Shown here one piece after another: positions 7,009-14,426 of a stretch of 28,772 nucleotides of DNA (the first letter of the stretch is position 1; every line of letters begins with the position of its first letter). Both the position numbers and the translations under genes were made by a program. Under the pieces are notes generated by a model. That model worked only from the letters and a program-made list of their open reading frames with translations. It was not told the DNA's origin and made no database searches. Source of the stretch: CBCPNA01 sp965120415 (GTDB lineage Bacteria; Bacillota; Clostridia; Lachnospirales; CAG-274); the NCBI GenBank assembly GCA_965120415.1, contig CBCPNA010000066.1:1-28772 (forward strand). The letters run 5' to 3'.

Positions 7009-8703
7009 CTAATTTAAATATTTACTATTTATTTTTATTAAAAATTTTGTACCTATATTTTCTTCTGTTTCTAGCTCTATTGTACCGTTATAAAAATTAA
7101 CTATATGCTTTACTATAGAAAGCCCAAGCCCAGAGCCATTCAAATTTTTAACTCTATTTTTAGATGCTATATAAAATCTTTCAAAAATTCTGTTTCTATC
7201 CAAAATATTAATACCAATACCATTATCCTCAACAATTATATTAATAAAATTATTTTTATTAAAGCATAAAATATTTACATAGCCATTTTTTTTATTATAT
7301 TTAATAGCATTTATAATCAAATTGCTAAAAAGCTTATGCATAAGGTTATAATCAGCAAAAATTTCTATATCATCGCATTTATTATATATTGTTATATTAT
7401 TTTTTATGCATAAAGGAGTTATTGTTTCTATTATTTCATTAACTAAAGATGATATTCTTATTTTTGTTTTATTATGTTCATCTTTATAATTATTTTCTAA
7501 TTTTGATATTGTTAAAATATTATTTATAAGATTTGTTATATTATCTGTTTCTTTTTGTATCCTTTTTAAAAATTCTTTCTCCATATCTATGTTTTTGGCA
7601 AAATTGTTGTACAAAAGCTCTGCATAACCTTTTATAGATGTTATGGGGGTTTTAAGCTCATGTGATATATCTGAAAAAAACTGCTGTTTAAGCATTTGAG
7701 CCTCTCTTTCTAAAGTTATGTCCAAAAAAAAGATTATACCACCATAATTGTTTTCAAAAATGCCCTCTTCCAGCTTGCTAACATATAGAGAATATATTTT
7801 GTTATCTTCTGTTTTTATATCAAATACAGAATTTTCTTTTTTGGATAAAACATTTTCTATAGAATTTATAATTTTTATATTTTGTGTATAATATATTATA
7901 TTTTCTCCTGCTTTTTTATCTTCAGCATTTAATATTTTTTTTGCCATTTTGTTTATTATAAAAACTTTTCTATTTTTATCAAATAATAAAAAGCCTTCAT
8001 TTATATTATCTAATATATATTTTAGCTTATTATTTTGTATTTTTATATCGTAAAACATACTTTTTATTTTTTTATTTATATTATCTGTTGCTTTTTGCAT
8101 TATATCTATTTCTTCAAATTTAGTCTCTTTAAATATAGGCTTTTCCATATTTTTTTCTATTTTTAAAATTTCTTCTGATATATTTAAAATTGGCGATATA
8201 AAATCTCTTTTAAAGTTTTTTGTCATAAAATAAATTATAAAGCTTAATAAAAATAATGATATAAATACAGCATAAGCTATATTTATTAATAAATCTTTTA
8301 TAAAATATATATTTGTATTAATTATTAAAAATGTATCTTCTTTATTAAAATAATCTATAAAAAATAGCTTGTTGTTTTTATAATAAAAATTTTGCTCTGT
8401 ATTTGCCAAAAAATTTTGTATTAAATCTATTAAAGCATATTTTGATATTAAAGCATTATAATTTATATTTTTTGTTAAAATTTCTCCATCTTCAGAAGAT
8501 ATGTATATATTTATATCTTCTATATTGCTTGATATATTTTGTAAATCATTATCTATATTTTTTAAAATATTTGATATATTTTGTAATTCATTTTGTTTGT
8601 ATAAAATATTATCTAAAACATTAAAATAAAAAAAAGCTATAGATAATATTATTGTAGTTAAAATAACAATAAAAATATATTTTTTTAATATAGCTTTTTT
8701 CAT
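7009..8703 (-). CDS. phoR: Phosphate-sensing histidine kinase PhoR
   Basis: A 564-residue membrane sensor kinase that partners the response regulator just upstream. Order: membrane segment (about 8-30), extracytoplasmic sensor region (31-137), second membrane segment (about 138-160), HAMP-like linker, PAS domain (about 222-332), HisKA with the phospho-accepting His348 in FFSDISHELKTP, then HATPase_c with the N box around Asn465, EDNGIGI (492-498) and GSGLGLSIV (523-531). The PAS plus HisKA layout is that of PhoR/ResE kinases. The ATG at 8703 follows CAGGAG, which lies inside the last codons of phoP, so the two genes are translationally coupled. Placement last in the pst-phoU-phoP operon supports the phosphate role. 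Confidence 0.92.
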   Translation of the reverse strand: MKKAILKKYIFIVILTTIILSIAFFYFNVLDNILYKQNELQNISNILKNIDNDLQNISSNIEDINIYISSEDGEILTKNINYNALISKYALIDLIQNFLANTEQNFYYKNNKLFFIDYFNKEDTFLIINTNIYFIKDLLINIAYAVFISLFLLSFIIYFMTKNFKRDFISPILNISEEILKIEKNMEKPIFKETKFEEIDIMQKATDNINKKIKSMFYDIKIQNNKLKYILDNINEGFLLFDKNRKVFIINKMAKKILNAEDKKAGENIIYYTQNIKIINSIENVLSKKENSVFDIKTEDNKIYSLYVSKLEEGIFENNYGGIIFFLDITLEREAQMLKQQFFSDISHELKTPITSIKGYAELLYNNFAKNIDMEKEFLKRIQKETDNITNLINNILTISKLENNYKDEHNKTKIRISSLVNEIIETITPLCIKNNITIYNKCDDIEIFADYNLMHKLFSNLIINAIKYNKKNGYVNILCFNKNNFINIIVEDNGIGINILDRNRIFERFYIASKNRVKNLNGSGLGLSIVKHIVNFYNGTIELETEENIGTKFLIKINSKYLN

Positions 8704-8705
8704 AA

Positions 8706-9440
8706 TTACTCCTGATTACTAATTTTATAGCCAAATCCTCTAATAGTTTTTATATAATCGGCTCTTGATAGCTTTTTACGAATAGATTTTATGTGTATAT
8801 CAACAGTCCTTGTTTCTCCTAAATATTTATATCCCCATACTTTTTCTAAAAGCTCCTCTCTAGCAATTGCTCTGTTTTTATTTTCTAAAAGATATTTTAA
8901 AATTTCAAATTCTTTAAATGTTAAAGAAATGCTTTCGCCTGCTACAAATACTTCTCTATTTAGCAAATCAAGGCATAAAAGCCCAACAGAAATATGCTTA
9001 TCTTTATCTATATTATCTACATTATTTTTATAATTTTCCATCTTTCTGAATTGGGCTCTTATCCTTGCCATCAGCTCTATTACGCTAAAAGGCTTTGTTA
9101 TATAATCATCTGCCCCAGCGTCAAGTCCTTTTATTTTGTCTATTTCGCTATCTTTTGCTGTTATTATAATAATAGGTGTTGTTTTAAAATTTTTTATAGC
9201 TCTTATTTTGCTTACTATTTCTATTCCATCTAACGTGGGTAGCATAATATCACAAATGATTAAATCTGCTGGTATTTTATTAAGAGTATTTATTGCATCT
9301 TCACCTTTTTCAAATTTTAAAATATTATAAGTGTTTTTTAATGCAAATTCTAAAAGTTCTGCTATATTTTTGTCATCTTCTATTATATATATCGTATAGT
9401 TGTTATAAAATTCTGCTGTTTTTGTATTTTCCTGTTTCAT
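8706..9440 (-). CDS. phoP: OmpR-family response regulator PhoP/PhoB
   Basis: A 244-residue DNA-binding regulator. The receiver domain (about 15-130) shows the acidic pocket EDD (21-23), phospho-acceptor Asp64 in IICDIMLP, Thr94 and Lys116 in YITKPF. The C-terminal winged helix (about 148-240) ends with the family pattern VDIHIKSIRKKL, TIRGFGYK. Its context identifies it as PhoP/PhoB, activator of phosphate-starvation genes, and the Pho-box-like repeats before pstS are its probable target. The start lies inside phoU (overlap 38 bases) behind a weak GGGTAGAG site, so translation probably depends on coupling to phoU. Confidence 0.93.
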   Translation of the reverse strand: MKQENTKTAEFYNNYTIYIIEDDKNIAELLEFALKNTYNILKFEKGEDAINTLNKIPADLIICDIMLPTLDGIEIVSKIRAIKNFKTTPIIIITAKDSEIDKIKGLDAGADDYITKPFSVIELMARIRAQFRKMENYKNNVDNIDKDKHISVGLLCLDLLNREVFVAGESISLTFKEFEILKYLLENKNRAIAREELLEKVWGYKYLGETRTVDIHIKSIRKKLSRADYIKTIRGFGYKISNQE

Positions 9441-10071
9441 TAAACTCTACCCACTCACAAATATTTTCTGCATGGTCTCCTATCCTTTCAAAATATTTAG
9501 CCATCATGAGAGAATCAATGCATAGGTCTGAATAATCGTTTGTTGTTTTTAATATTTCTATAACCTCTCTTTTAACTTTATTAAATAAGCTATCCATTTC
9601 ATCATCTGTATTTATAATTTTTTTTGTTTTATCCATATCAGCATTTACAAAAGCACCTATAGCCCCTTTAACCATCTTTTTAGCAATACTTGCCATTTCT
9701 GTTAAATGCTCCGTAACCTCAAAAAGCTGCCCGTCATCAAGTCTTATAACAATTTCTGCTATATCTGCTGCATGGTCGCCTATTCTTTCCATATCTGTAA
9801 CCATCTTTAAAGCAGTAGAAACAATTCTTAAATCTTTTGCTACAGGCTGTTGCCTTAATATTAAAGAAAGGCAATGTCCTTCTATAGCCTTTTCCATATC
9901 GTCTATTTCTCTATCTTTTTGTATAATTTCTCTTGCTTTTTCTATATCACGCTTTTTAAATGCTGTTATTACCTCTTCTATTGCCTCTTCTATTAAAGCT
10001 CCCATTTTTACAAGCTCAACATTAAGCGTTTCTATTTCATGTTGAAAGCTTTTTCTCCCCATTACATACAC
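9403..10071 (-). CDS. phoU: Phosphate signalling regulator PhoU
   Basis: A 222-residue all-helical cytoplasmic protein that links PstSCAB to the PhoR kinase and restrains phosphate uptake. It has two PhoU repeats, each with a metal-binding pattern: MERIGDHAADIAE near residue 90 and FERIGDHAENICE near residue 190. Two starts are possible behind AAGGAGGG: ATG 10071 (listed) and ATG 10062 (MGRKSF), the second nearer typical family N-termini. It sits 15 bases after pstB in the operon, and its 3' end overlaps phoP. Confidence 0.96.
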   Translation of the reverse strand: MYVMGRKSFQHEIETLNVELVKMGALIEEAIEEVITAFKKRDIEKAREIIQKDREIDDMEKAIEGHCLSLILRQQPVAKDLRIVSTALKMVTDMERIGDHAADIAEIVIRLDDGQLFEVTEHLTEMASIAKKMVKGAIGAFVNADMDKTKKIINTDDEMDSLFNKVKREVIEILKTTNDYSDLCIDSLMMAKYFERIGDHAENICEWVEFNETGKYKNSRIL

Positions 10072-10086
10072 CCTCCTTAAAATTTA

Positions 10087-10851
10087 TTATCCGAATCTTC
10101 CTGTTATATAATCTTCTGTTCTTTTGTCTTTTGGTCTTGAAAAAATCTTTTCTGTATGGTTCATTTCTATCATTTCTCCGACTAAAAAAAAGGAAGTATA
10201 GTCCGAAATTCTTGCTGCTTGTTGCATATTATGTGTAACAATAACAACTGTATAGTCGTTTTTTAATTCTGCCATAAGCTCCTCTACCTTTATTGTAGAA
10301 ATAGGGTCTAGGGCAGATGTTGGCTCATCCATAAGCAAAACATCTGGCTTAACAGCTAATGCTCTAGCTATACAAAGGCGCTGCTGTTGCCCTCCAGATA
10401 AGCCTAAAGCAGATTTTTTAAGCCTATCTTTAACTTCATCAAAAATAGCTGCGCCTTTTAAGCTTGTTTCAACTATTTCATCTAGCTGTGATTTTGATTT
10501 TATACCATGGATACGTGGTCCATAAGCTATATTGTCATAAATACTCATAGGAAAAGGGTTAGGTTGCTGAAATACCATACCTACTTTCTTTCTAAGAAGA
10601 GTTGTATCAACTTTTGAAGAATATATATCTTCATTATCAAGAAGCACTTTACCCTCTATTTTAATATTTTCTACTAAATCGTTCATTCTATTTAATGTTT
10701 TTAAAAATGTAGATTTACCACAACCAGAAGGCCCTATAAAAGCTGTTACTGCCCCTTTTACTATTTCCATATTTATATTTTTTAAAGCATGGTGCGTACC
10801 ATAATATAAATTTAAATTTTCAACTAAAATTTTTATATCTGTATTATTCAT
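10087..10851 (-). CDS. pstB: Phosphate ABC transporter ATPase PstB
   Basis: A 254-residue ATPase that powers high-affinity phosphate import. It has Walker A GPSGCGKST (40-48), Q-loop FQQPNPFPMSIYDNIAYG typical of PstB (94-111), ABC signature LSGGQQQRL (151-159), Walker B LLMDEPTSALD (172-182) and the switch His207 in THNMQ. It lies between pstA (57-base gap) and phoU. Confidence 0.97.
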   Translation of the reverse strand: MNNTDIKILVENLNLYYGTHHALKNINMEIVKGAVTAFIGPSGCGKSTFLKTLNRMNDLVENIKIEGKVLLDNEDIYSSKVDTTLLRKKVGMVFQQPNPFPMSIYDNIAYGPRIHGIKSKSQLDEIVETSLKGAAIFDEVKDRLKKSALGLSGGQQQRLCIARALAVKPDVLLMDEPTSALDPISTIKVEELMAELKNDYTVVIVTHNMQQAARISDYTSFFLVGEMIEMNHTEKIFSRPKDKRTEDYITGRFG

Positions 10852-10908
10852 ACTTTCATTCCTTTATTATATTACTTTTTTTAAAATTTAACAACTAAAA
10901 TAATTAAA

Positions 10909-11757
10909 TTATTTATTTTTTCTTTTTGTTATAACTTTTGTAATAATATTTAAAATAAAAACAATAATTAATAAAACAACTCCTATACCAAAAGCATTTT
11001 CATATTCTGCTTTTGTCATGCTTAAATACATTTGTATTGTAAGCGTACCTCCAGAATTTAATATATGAGAAAATATACCACTTGGTAATAAAAACGCACT
11101 CCCTGCTGTAAAAAGTAGCGCTGCTGATTCTCCTATTATTCTTCCTATGGCAAGTATTGTACCTGTCGCTATACCGGGCATAGCGCTAGGTAATATAATT
11201 GTTCTTATCATATACCATTTTGTACTACCCATACCTATTGCTCCGTGCCTATAACCTTTTGGCACAGTTTTTAGTGCTTCTGTTGTTGTTCTTATAATAG
11301 TAGGTAGTACCATTAATGTAAGGGTTAAGCTCCCACATAATATAGAATAGCCTAAATTTAAAGTAAGTCCAAAAAATACATAGCCAAAAAGTCCGTATAT
11401 AATAGAAGGTATACCAGCTAATGTTTCTGTTGTAAATTCTATAAATTTTATAAATTTAGCATTTTTTGCATATTCTGTTAAATATATAGCAGAAAATATA
11501 CCAACTGGTAAAGCTATAATAAGTGTTAATACAATTATATATATAGTGTTTATAATATTAGGCAAAATACCAAAAGTATCGTTAAGTGTCGATTGTGTCC
11601 CTATTAAAAATTGCAAATCTATAGCTCCGAACCCTCTGTAAAAAACATAGACTATTATAAAAACTAATAAAAATACAGACAAAATAGTTGATAAATATAT
11701 TAAAGATAATAAAAATATATCTAAAGGTTTTGCTTTTTTATTATATATACTATCCAT
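10909..11757 (-). CDS. pstA: Phosphate ABC transporter permease PstA
   Basis: A 282-residue integral membrane protein with about six hydrophobic segments. It has the BPD_transp_1 region ETLAGIPSIIYGLFG and the coupling stretch TTEALKTVPKGYRHGAIGMGSTKW that contacts PstB. Its start overlaps the pstC stop by one base (TAATG), so translation is coupled. It forms the membrane channel together with PstC. Confidence 0.96.
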   Translation of the reverse strand: MDSIYNKKAKPLDIFLLSLIYLSTILSVFLLVFIIVYVFYRGFGAIDLQFLIGTQSTLNDTFGILPNIINTIYIIVLTLIIALPVGIFSAIYLTEYAKNAKFIKFIEFTTETLAGIPSIIYGLFGYVFFGLTLNLGYSILCGSLTLTLMVLPTIIRTTTEALKTVPKGYRHGAIGMGSTKWYMIRTIILPSAMPGIATGTILAIGRIIGESAALLFTAGSAFLLPSGIFSHILNSGGTLTIQMYLSMTKAEYENAFGIGVVLLIIVFILNIITKVITKRKNK

Positions 11758-12689
11758 TATTTATCTTCCCCTTTTTTTAATATTTTAGATATTACGATAT
11801 TAATTATCATAATAAATATGAATAGCACAAGCCCTATTGTAAACAATGCTTGCCTATGTAACCCTGTAGAATAAGACATTTCAGACACAATACCAGTTGT
11901 TAAAAATCTTACAGAATTAAAAGGAAGAGGTAAATTAACAGAATTACCTGAAACTAATAATATAGCCATAGCCTCGCCTATTGCACGCCCTATACCTAAA
12001 ACAATTGCTGTTATAACTCCTGATTTTGCTACAGGCAAGATTACTTTAAATATTGTCTGTGTATATGTTGCCCCTAAAGCTAAAGACGCTTGTTTTAAAG
12101 ATAAAGGTACAGCCTTTAAAGATGTTTCGCTAACATTTATAACCGTAGGTAAAATCATTATAGCTAAAACTAAAACTGCCGCCAAAAGGTTAGAACCTCC
12201 TGTAAATTGATGCGTGCTTGAATTTTTAAAAACAATAAGCTCTAATTCATACATAATAGGATTTATAATCAATAAGCCTATTACCCCGTATATAATAGAA
12301 GGTATACCAGCCAAAAGCTCTATAGCCGGCTTAACAACAGCATAAACTTTTTTGTTTGCTATTTCAGATAAAAAGATAGCTGTTAATACCCCAATAGGCA
12401 CTCCTATTAATATAGAAAAAAATGTTCCGACTATAGAAGTCAATATTATATAAGCTATACCATATTGTGGAACATCTGCATCCGGACTCCATGTAGAGCT
12501 AAAAAGCATCTCTTTTATACCTATTTTAAAAAGTGCTGGACTACCAGATATTATCATATATAAAGTAATAGCAAAAACAGATACAACTGCAATTAATGAA
12601 GATATAAAAAATATATATTTCATAACTTCTTCTAAAATTGATTTATTTTTATTTTTAGAATAAATGCTTAAATCTTTATTATTTTGCAC
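11757..12689 (-). CDS. pstC: Phosphate ABC transporter permease PstC
   Basis: A 310-residue membrane permease, heterodimer partner of PstA. Six hydrophobic segments are visible, along with the PstC-type GTFFSILIGVPIGVLTAIFLSE, LLAGIPSIIYG and coupling-helix stretch SLKAVPLSLKQASLALGATYTQT. The start codon is GTG at 12689 behind AGAGGG. The next in-frame ATG (M23, MKYIFFISS) would remove the charged N-terminal tail and is less likely. It follows pstS by 23 bases. Confidence 0.95.
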   Translation of the reverse strand: MQNNKDLSIYSKNKNKSILEEVMKYIFFISSLIAVVSVFAITLYMIISGSPALFKIGIKEMLFSSTWSPDADVPQYGIAYIILTSIVGTFFSILIGVPIGVLTAIFLSEIANKKVYAVVKPAIELLAGIPSIIYGVIGLLIINPIMYELELIVFKNSSTHQFTGGSNLLAAVLVLAIMILPTVINVSETSLKAVPLSLKQASLALGATYTQTIFKVILPVAKSGVITAIVLGIGRAIGEAMAILLVSGNSVNLPLPFNSVRFLTTGIVSEMSYSTGLHRQALFTIGLVLFIFIMIINIVISKILKKGEDK

Positions 12690-12712
12690 TATTTTACCCT
12701 CTTTCTAAAAAA

Positions 12713-13534
12713 CTAACTAACCGAAACTAAGCCAACTTTTTCTATAAGCTTTTTACCATCTTCGCTATTTATTAAATTAAAAAATTCTTGTATTAAAATA
12801 GATTGTTCGCTTATTTCTCCATTTGTTGCCATAATAAATGGCCTTGTTAAAATATACTCTTCGCTTAAAACATTTTCTGTTGTAGGAGGAACACCATCTA
12901 TAGCAATAGTTTTAACGCTATCGTCAATAACATCTAAAGAAACATAGCCTATAGCCCCTCTTATGGTAGATACTTTTGCAACGACTGCCCCTGTAGAATC
13001 TATTTCTTGTGCATATTTACATTTTTCTTCTAAATCTAATATTTCTTCAAAAGCACTTCTTGTACCAGAGCCAGATTCTCGCCCTATTACAACAATAGGT
13101 GTATCTTCGCCCCCAACCTCACTCCAGTTTCTTATACTTCCATCGTATATAGCTACTAGTTGTTCTTTTGTTAAATTATCAACACTATTGTTAGGGTTAG
13201 CTATAATAACTATACAATCCATAGCAACGATATTTTCTACTGCTCCTTCTTCTTTTTCTTCATCTTTTAAATATCTTGAAGAATTGCCTATATCTGCTGT
13301 TTTGTTTATAACTGCAGATATACCAGCGCTGGATCCAGTAAACTGGGATATAACAGAAACATTAGGGTACATTTGCATAAAAAGCTCGCCTAAAGAATTA
13401 GAAAGCTTTTCCATTGAAGTTGAACCAGCCAAGTTTATGGTACCAGAAAGCCCCGTTTCATCGTTTATATTTTGGCTACAAGCAGTAAATACAAAAGGTA
13501 TTAGCAAAAATAAAAGTACCAAAAATTTTTTCAT
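12713..13534 (-). CDS. pstS: Phosphate-binding lipoprotein PstS
   Basis: A 273-residue substrate-binding protein that delivers phosphate to PstCA. The N-terminus is a lipoprotein signal: basic start, hydrophobic core, then the lipobox FTAC with Cys19 as lipid anchor. The mature part has the PBP_like_2 patterns LAGSTSMEKLSNSLGE, QFTGSSAGI, IGRESGSGTRSAFEE and GAIGYVS, which contain the phosphate-binding Ser/Thr/Arg residues of the family. It is the first gene of the operon, with an AAAAGGAG ribosome site and Pho-box-like repeats 73-115 bases upstream of the start. Confidence 0.96.
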   Translation of the reverse strand: MKKFLVLLFLLIPFVFTACSQNINDETGLSGTINLAGSTSMEKLSNSLGELFMQMYPNVSVISQFTGSSAGISAVINKTADIGNSSRYLKDEEKEEGAVENIVAMDCIVIIANPNNSVDNLTKEQLVAIYDGSIRNWSEVGGEDTPIVVIGRESGSGTRSAFEEILDLEEKCKYAQEIDSTGAVVAKVSTIRGAIGYVSLDVIDDSVKTIAIDGVPPTTENVLSEEYILTRPFIMATNGEISEQSILIQEFFNLINSEDGKKLIEKVGLVSVS

Positions 13535-13606
13535 ACAAAAACTCCTTTTGCAAAATTAATTTATTAAATTTATATTATAATAATATTTTATATTTTATAA
13601 AAGATA

Positions 13607-13649
13607 TGTAAACGTATTTTAAGCAAATTTTTTGTAAAATTTTTGTAAA
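13607..13649 (-). promoter_or_regulatory. Pho-box-like direct repeats upstream of pstS
   Basis: On the minus strand TTTACA occurs at 13649-13644 and 13638-13633, exactly 11 bp apart. A degenerate copy TTTGCT follows another 11 bp on (13627-13622), and a further TTTACA lies at 13612-13607. The Bacillus PhoP box is a set of TTAACA-like direct repeats about 11 bp apart, so this fits a PhoP operator. A TATAAT at 13579-13574 without a good -35 would suit an activated promoter. Confidence 0.6.
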
Positions 13650-13669
13650 GTTTATATTTTTAAAAATAA

Positions 13670-13698
13670 GTATAAAAAATATAAATCTGTTAAAAATA
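13670..13698 (+). promoter_or_regulatory. Candidate sigma-F promoter of spoIIR
   Basis: GTATA (13670-13674) and GTTAAAAATA (13689-13698) match the forespore sigma-F elements as I recall them (GywTA and GgnrAnAnTw), with 14 bases between. spoIIR is a known sigma-F target in Bacillus, so the match is biologically sensible. AT-rich DNA makes chance matches common. Confidence 0.4.
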
Positions 13699-13727
13699 TA
13701 AAAAACAAAATTTCAAAAGGAGTAAAA

Positions 13728-14372
13728 ATGAATACATATAAACATTTTATAAAAAATGAATTAAAAATTATATCCATTAGCATATTTTTAGGCTTAATTT
13801 TAGTAATATTAATAACAGGCTTAAAATGCTATTTTGGTAATATGCAACAATCTATCGCTAATGAGGTTATAAGGCTACATGTTTTAGCCAACAGCGATTC
13901 TAAAGAAGACCAAAATTTAAAAATAGAGGTTAAAAATGCTGTTATAAATATGCTAGAAACAGAGTTAAAAGAAAGTAGCTCTAAAGAAGAAACAGAAAAT
14001 ATTATCTTGCAAAATCTTGATAAAATAAAGCAAAAAGCTTTAGAAGTAATTAATAAAAATGGCTATAATTATGATGTTTCTGTAAGTTTAAAAGATTCTT
14101 ATTTTCCTACTAAAAAATATGGTAATGTTACCCTTCCTAAAGGCAATTATGAGGCTTTAAAAATAGAAATAGGAGAAGCTAAAGGGCAAAATTGGTGGTG
14201 TGTTATGTTCCCTCCTTTATGCTTTGTTGATTTAGCTGTTAAAGAAATTTCTAAAGAAGATTTAACTCTTTTGCAAAATATTTTATCCGATGAAGAATTT
14301 GATTTAATTACAAAAAAAGATGAAAATATTGTTGTTAAATTTAAATTCAAACTGCTAGAATTATTTAATTAA
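13728..14372 (+). CDS. spoIIR: Stage II sporulation protein R
   Basis: A forespore-made signal protein that crosses the septal space and triggers SpoIIGA to process pro-sigma-E in the mother cell. The 214-residue product has one N-terminal membrane or signal segment (about 14-33). After it come the family pattern VIRLHVLANSDSKEDQNLK (about 46-64) and, near residue 158, QNWWCVMFPPLCFVDLA, the most conserved SpoIIR motif. An AAAAGGAG site precedes the ATG. It is divergent from pstS and followed by a bidirectional terminator. Its presence shows that the organism has the endospore programme. Confidence 0.95.
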   Translation: MNTYKHFIKNELKIISISIFLGLILVILITGLKCYFGNMQQSIANEVIRLHVLANSDSKEDQNLKIEVKNAVINMLETELKESSSKEETENIILQNLDKIKQKALEVINKNGYNYDVSVSLKDSYFPTKKYGNVTLPKGNYEALKIEIGEAKGQNWWCVMFPPLCFVDLAVKEISKEDLTLLQNILSDEEFDLITKKDENIVVKFKFKLLELFN

Positions 14373-14378
14373 CGCTAA

Positions 14379-14413
14379 AAAAGCTGTTTAACTTTGTAAG
14401 TTAAACAACTTTT
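14379..14413. terminator. Bidirectional terminator between spoIIR and ispH-rpsA
   Basis: A 16-base arm (14379-14394) pairs with 14398-14413 around a TGT loop, with one mismatch. A- and T-rich flanks serve both directions. It lies between two converging genes. Confidence 0.85.
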
Positions 14414-14426
14414 AATTTAATCTTCA

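Noticed and set aside
8403..9535. Plus-strand ORFs opposite phoR, phoP and phoU
   Set aside because: They are composed of Tyr/Phe/Ile/Leu-rich complements of AT-rich genes, without ribosome sites.
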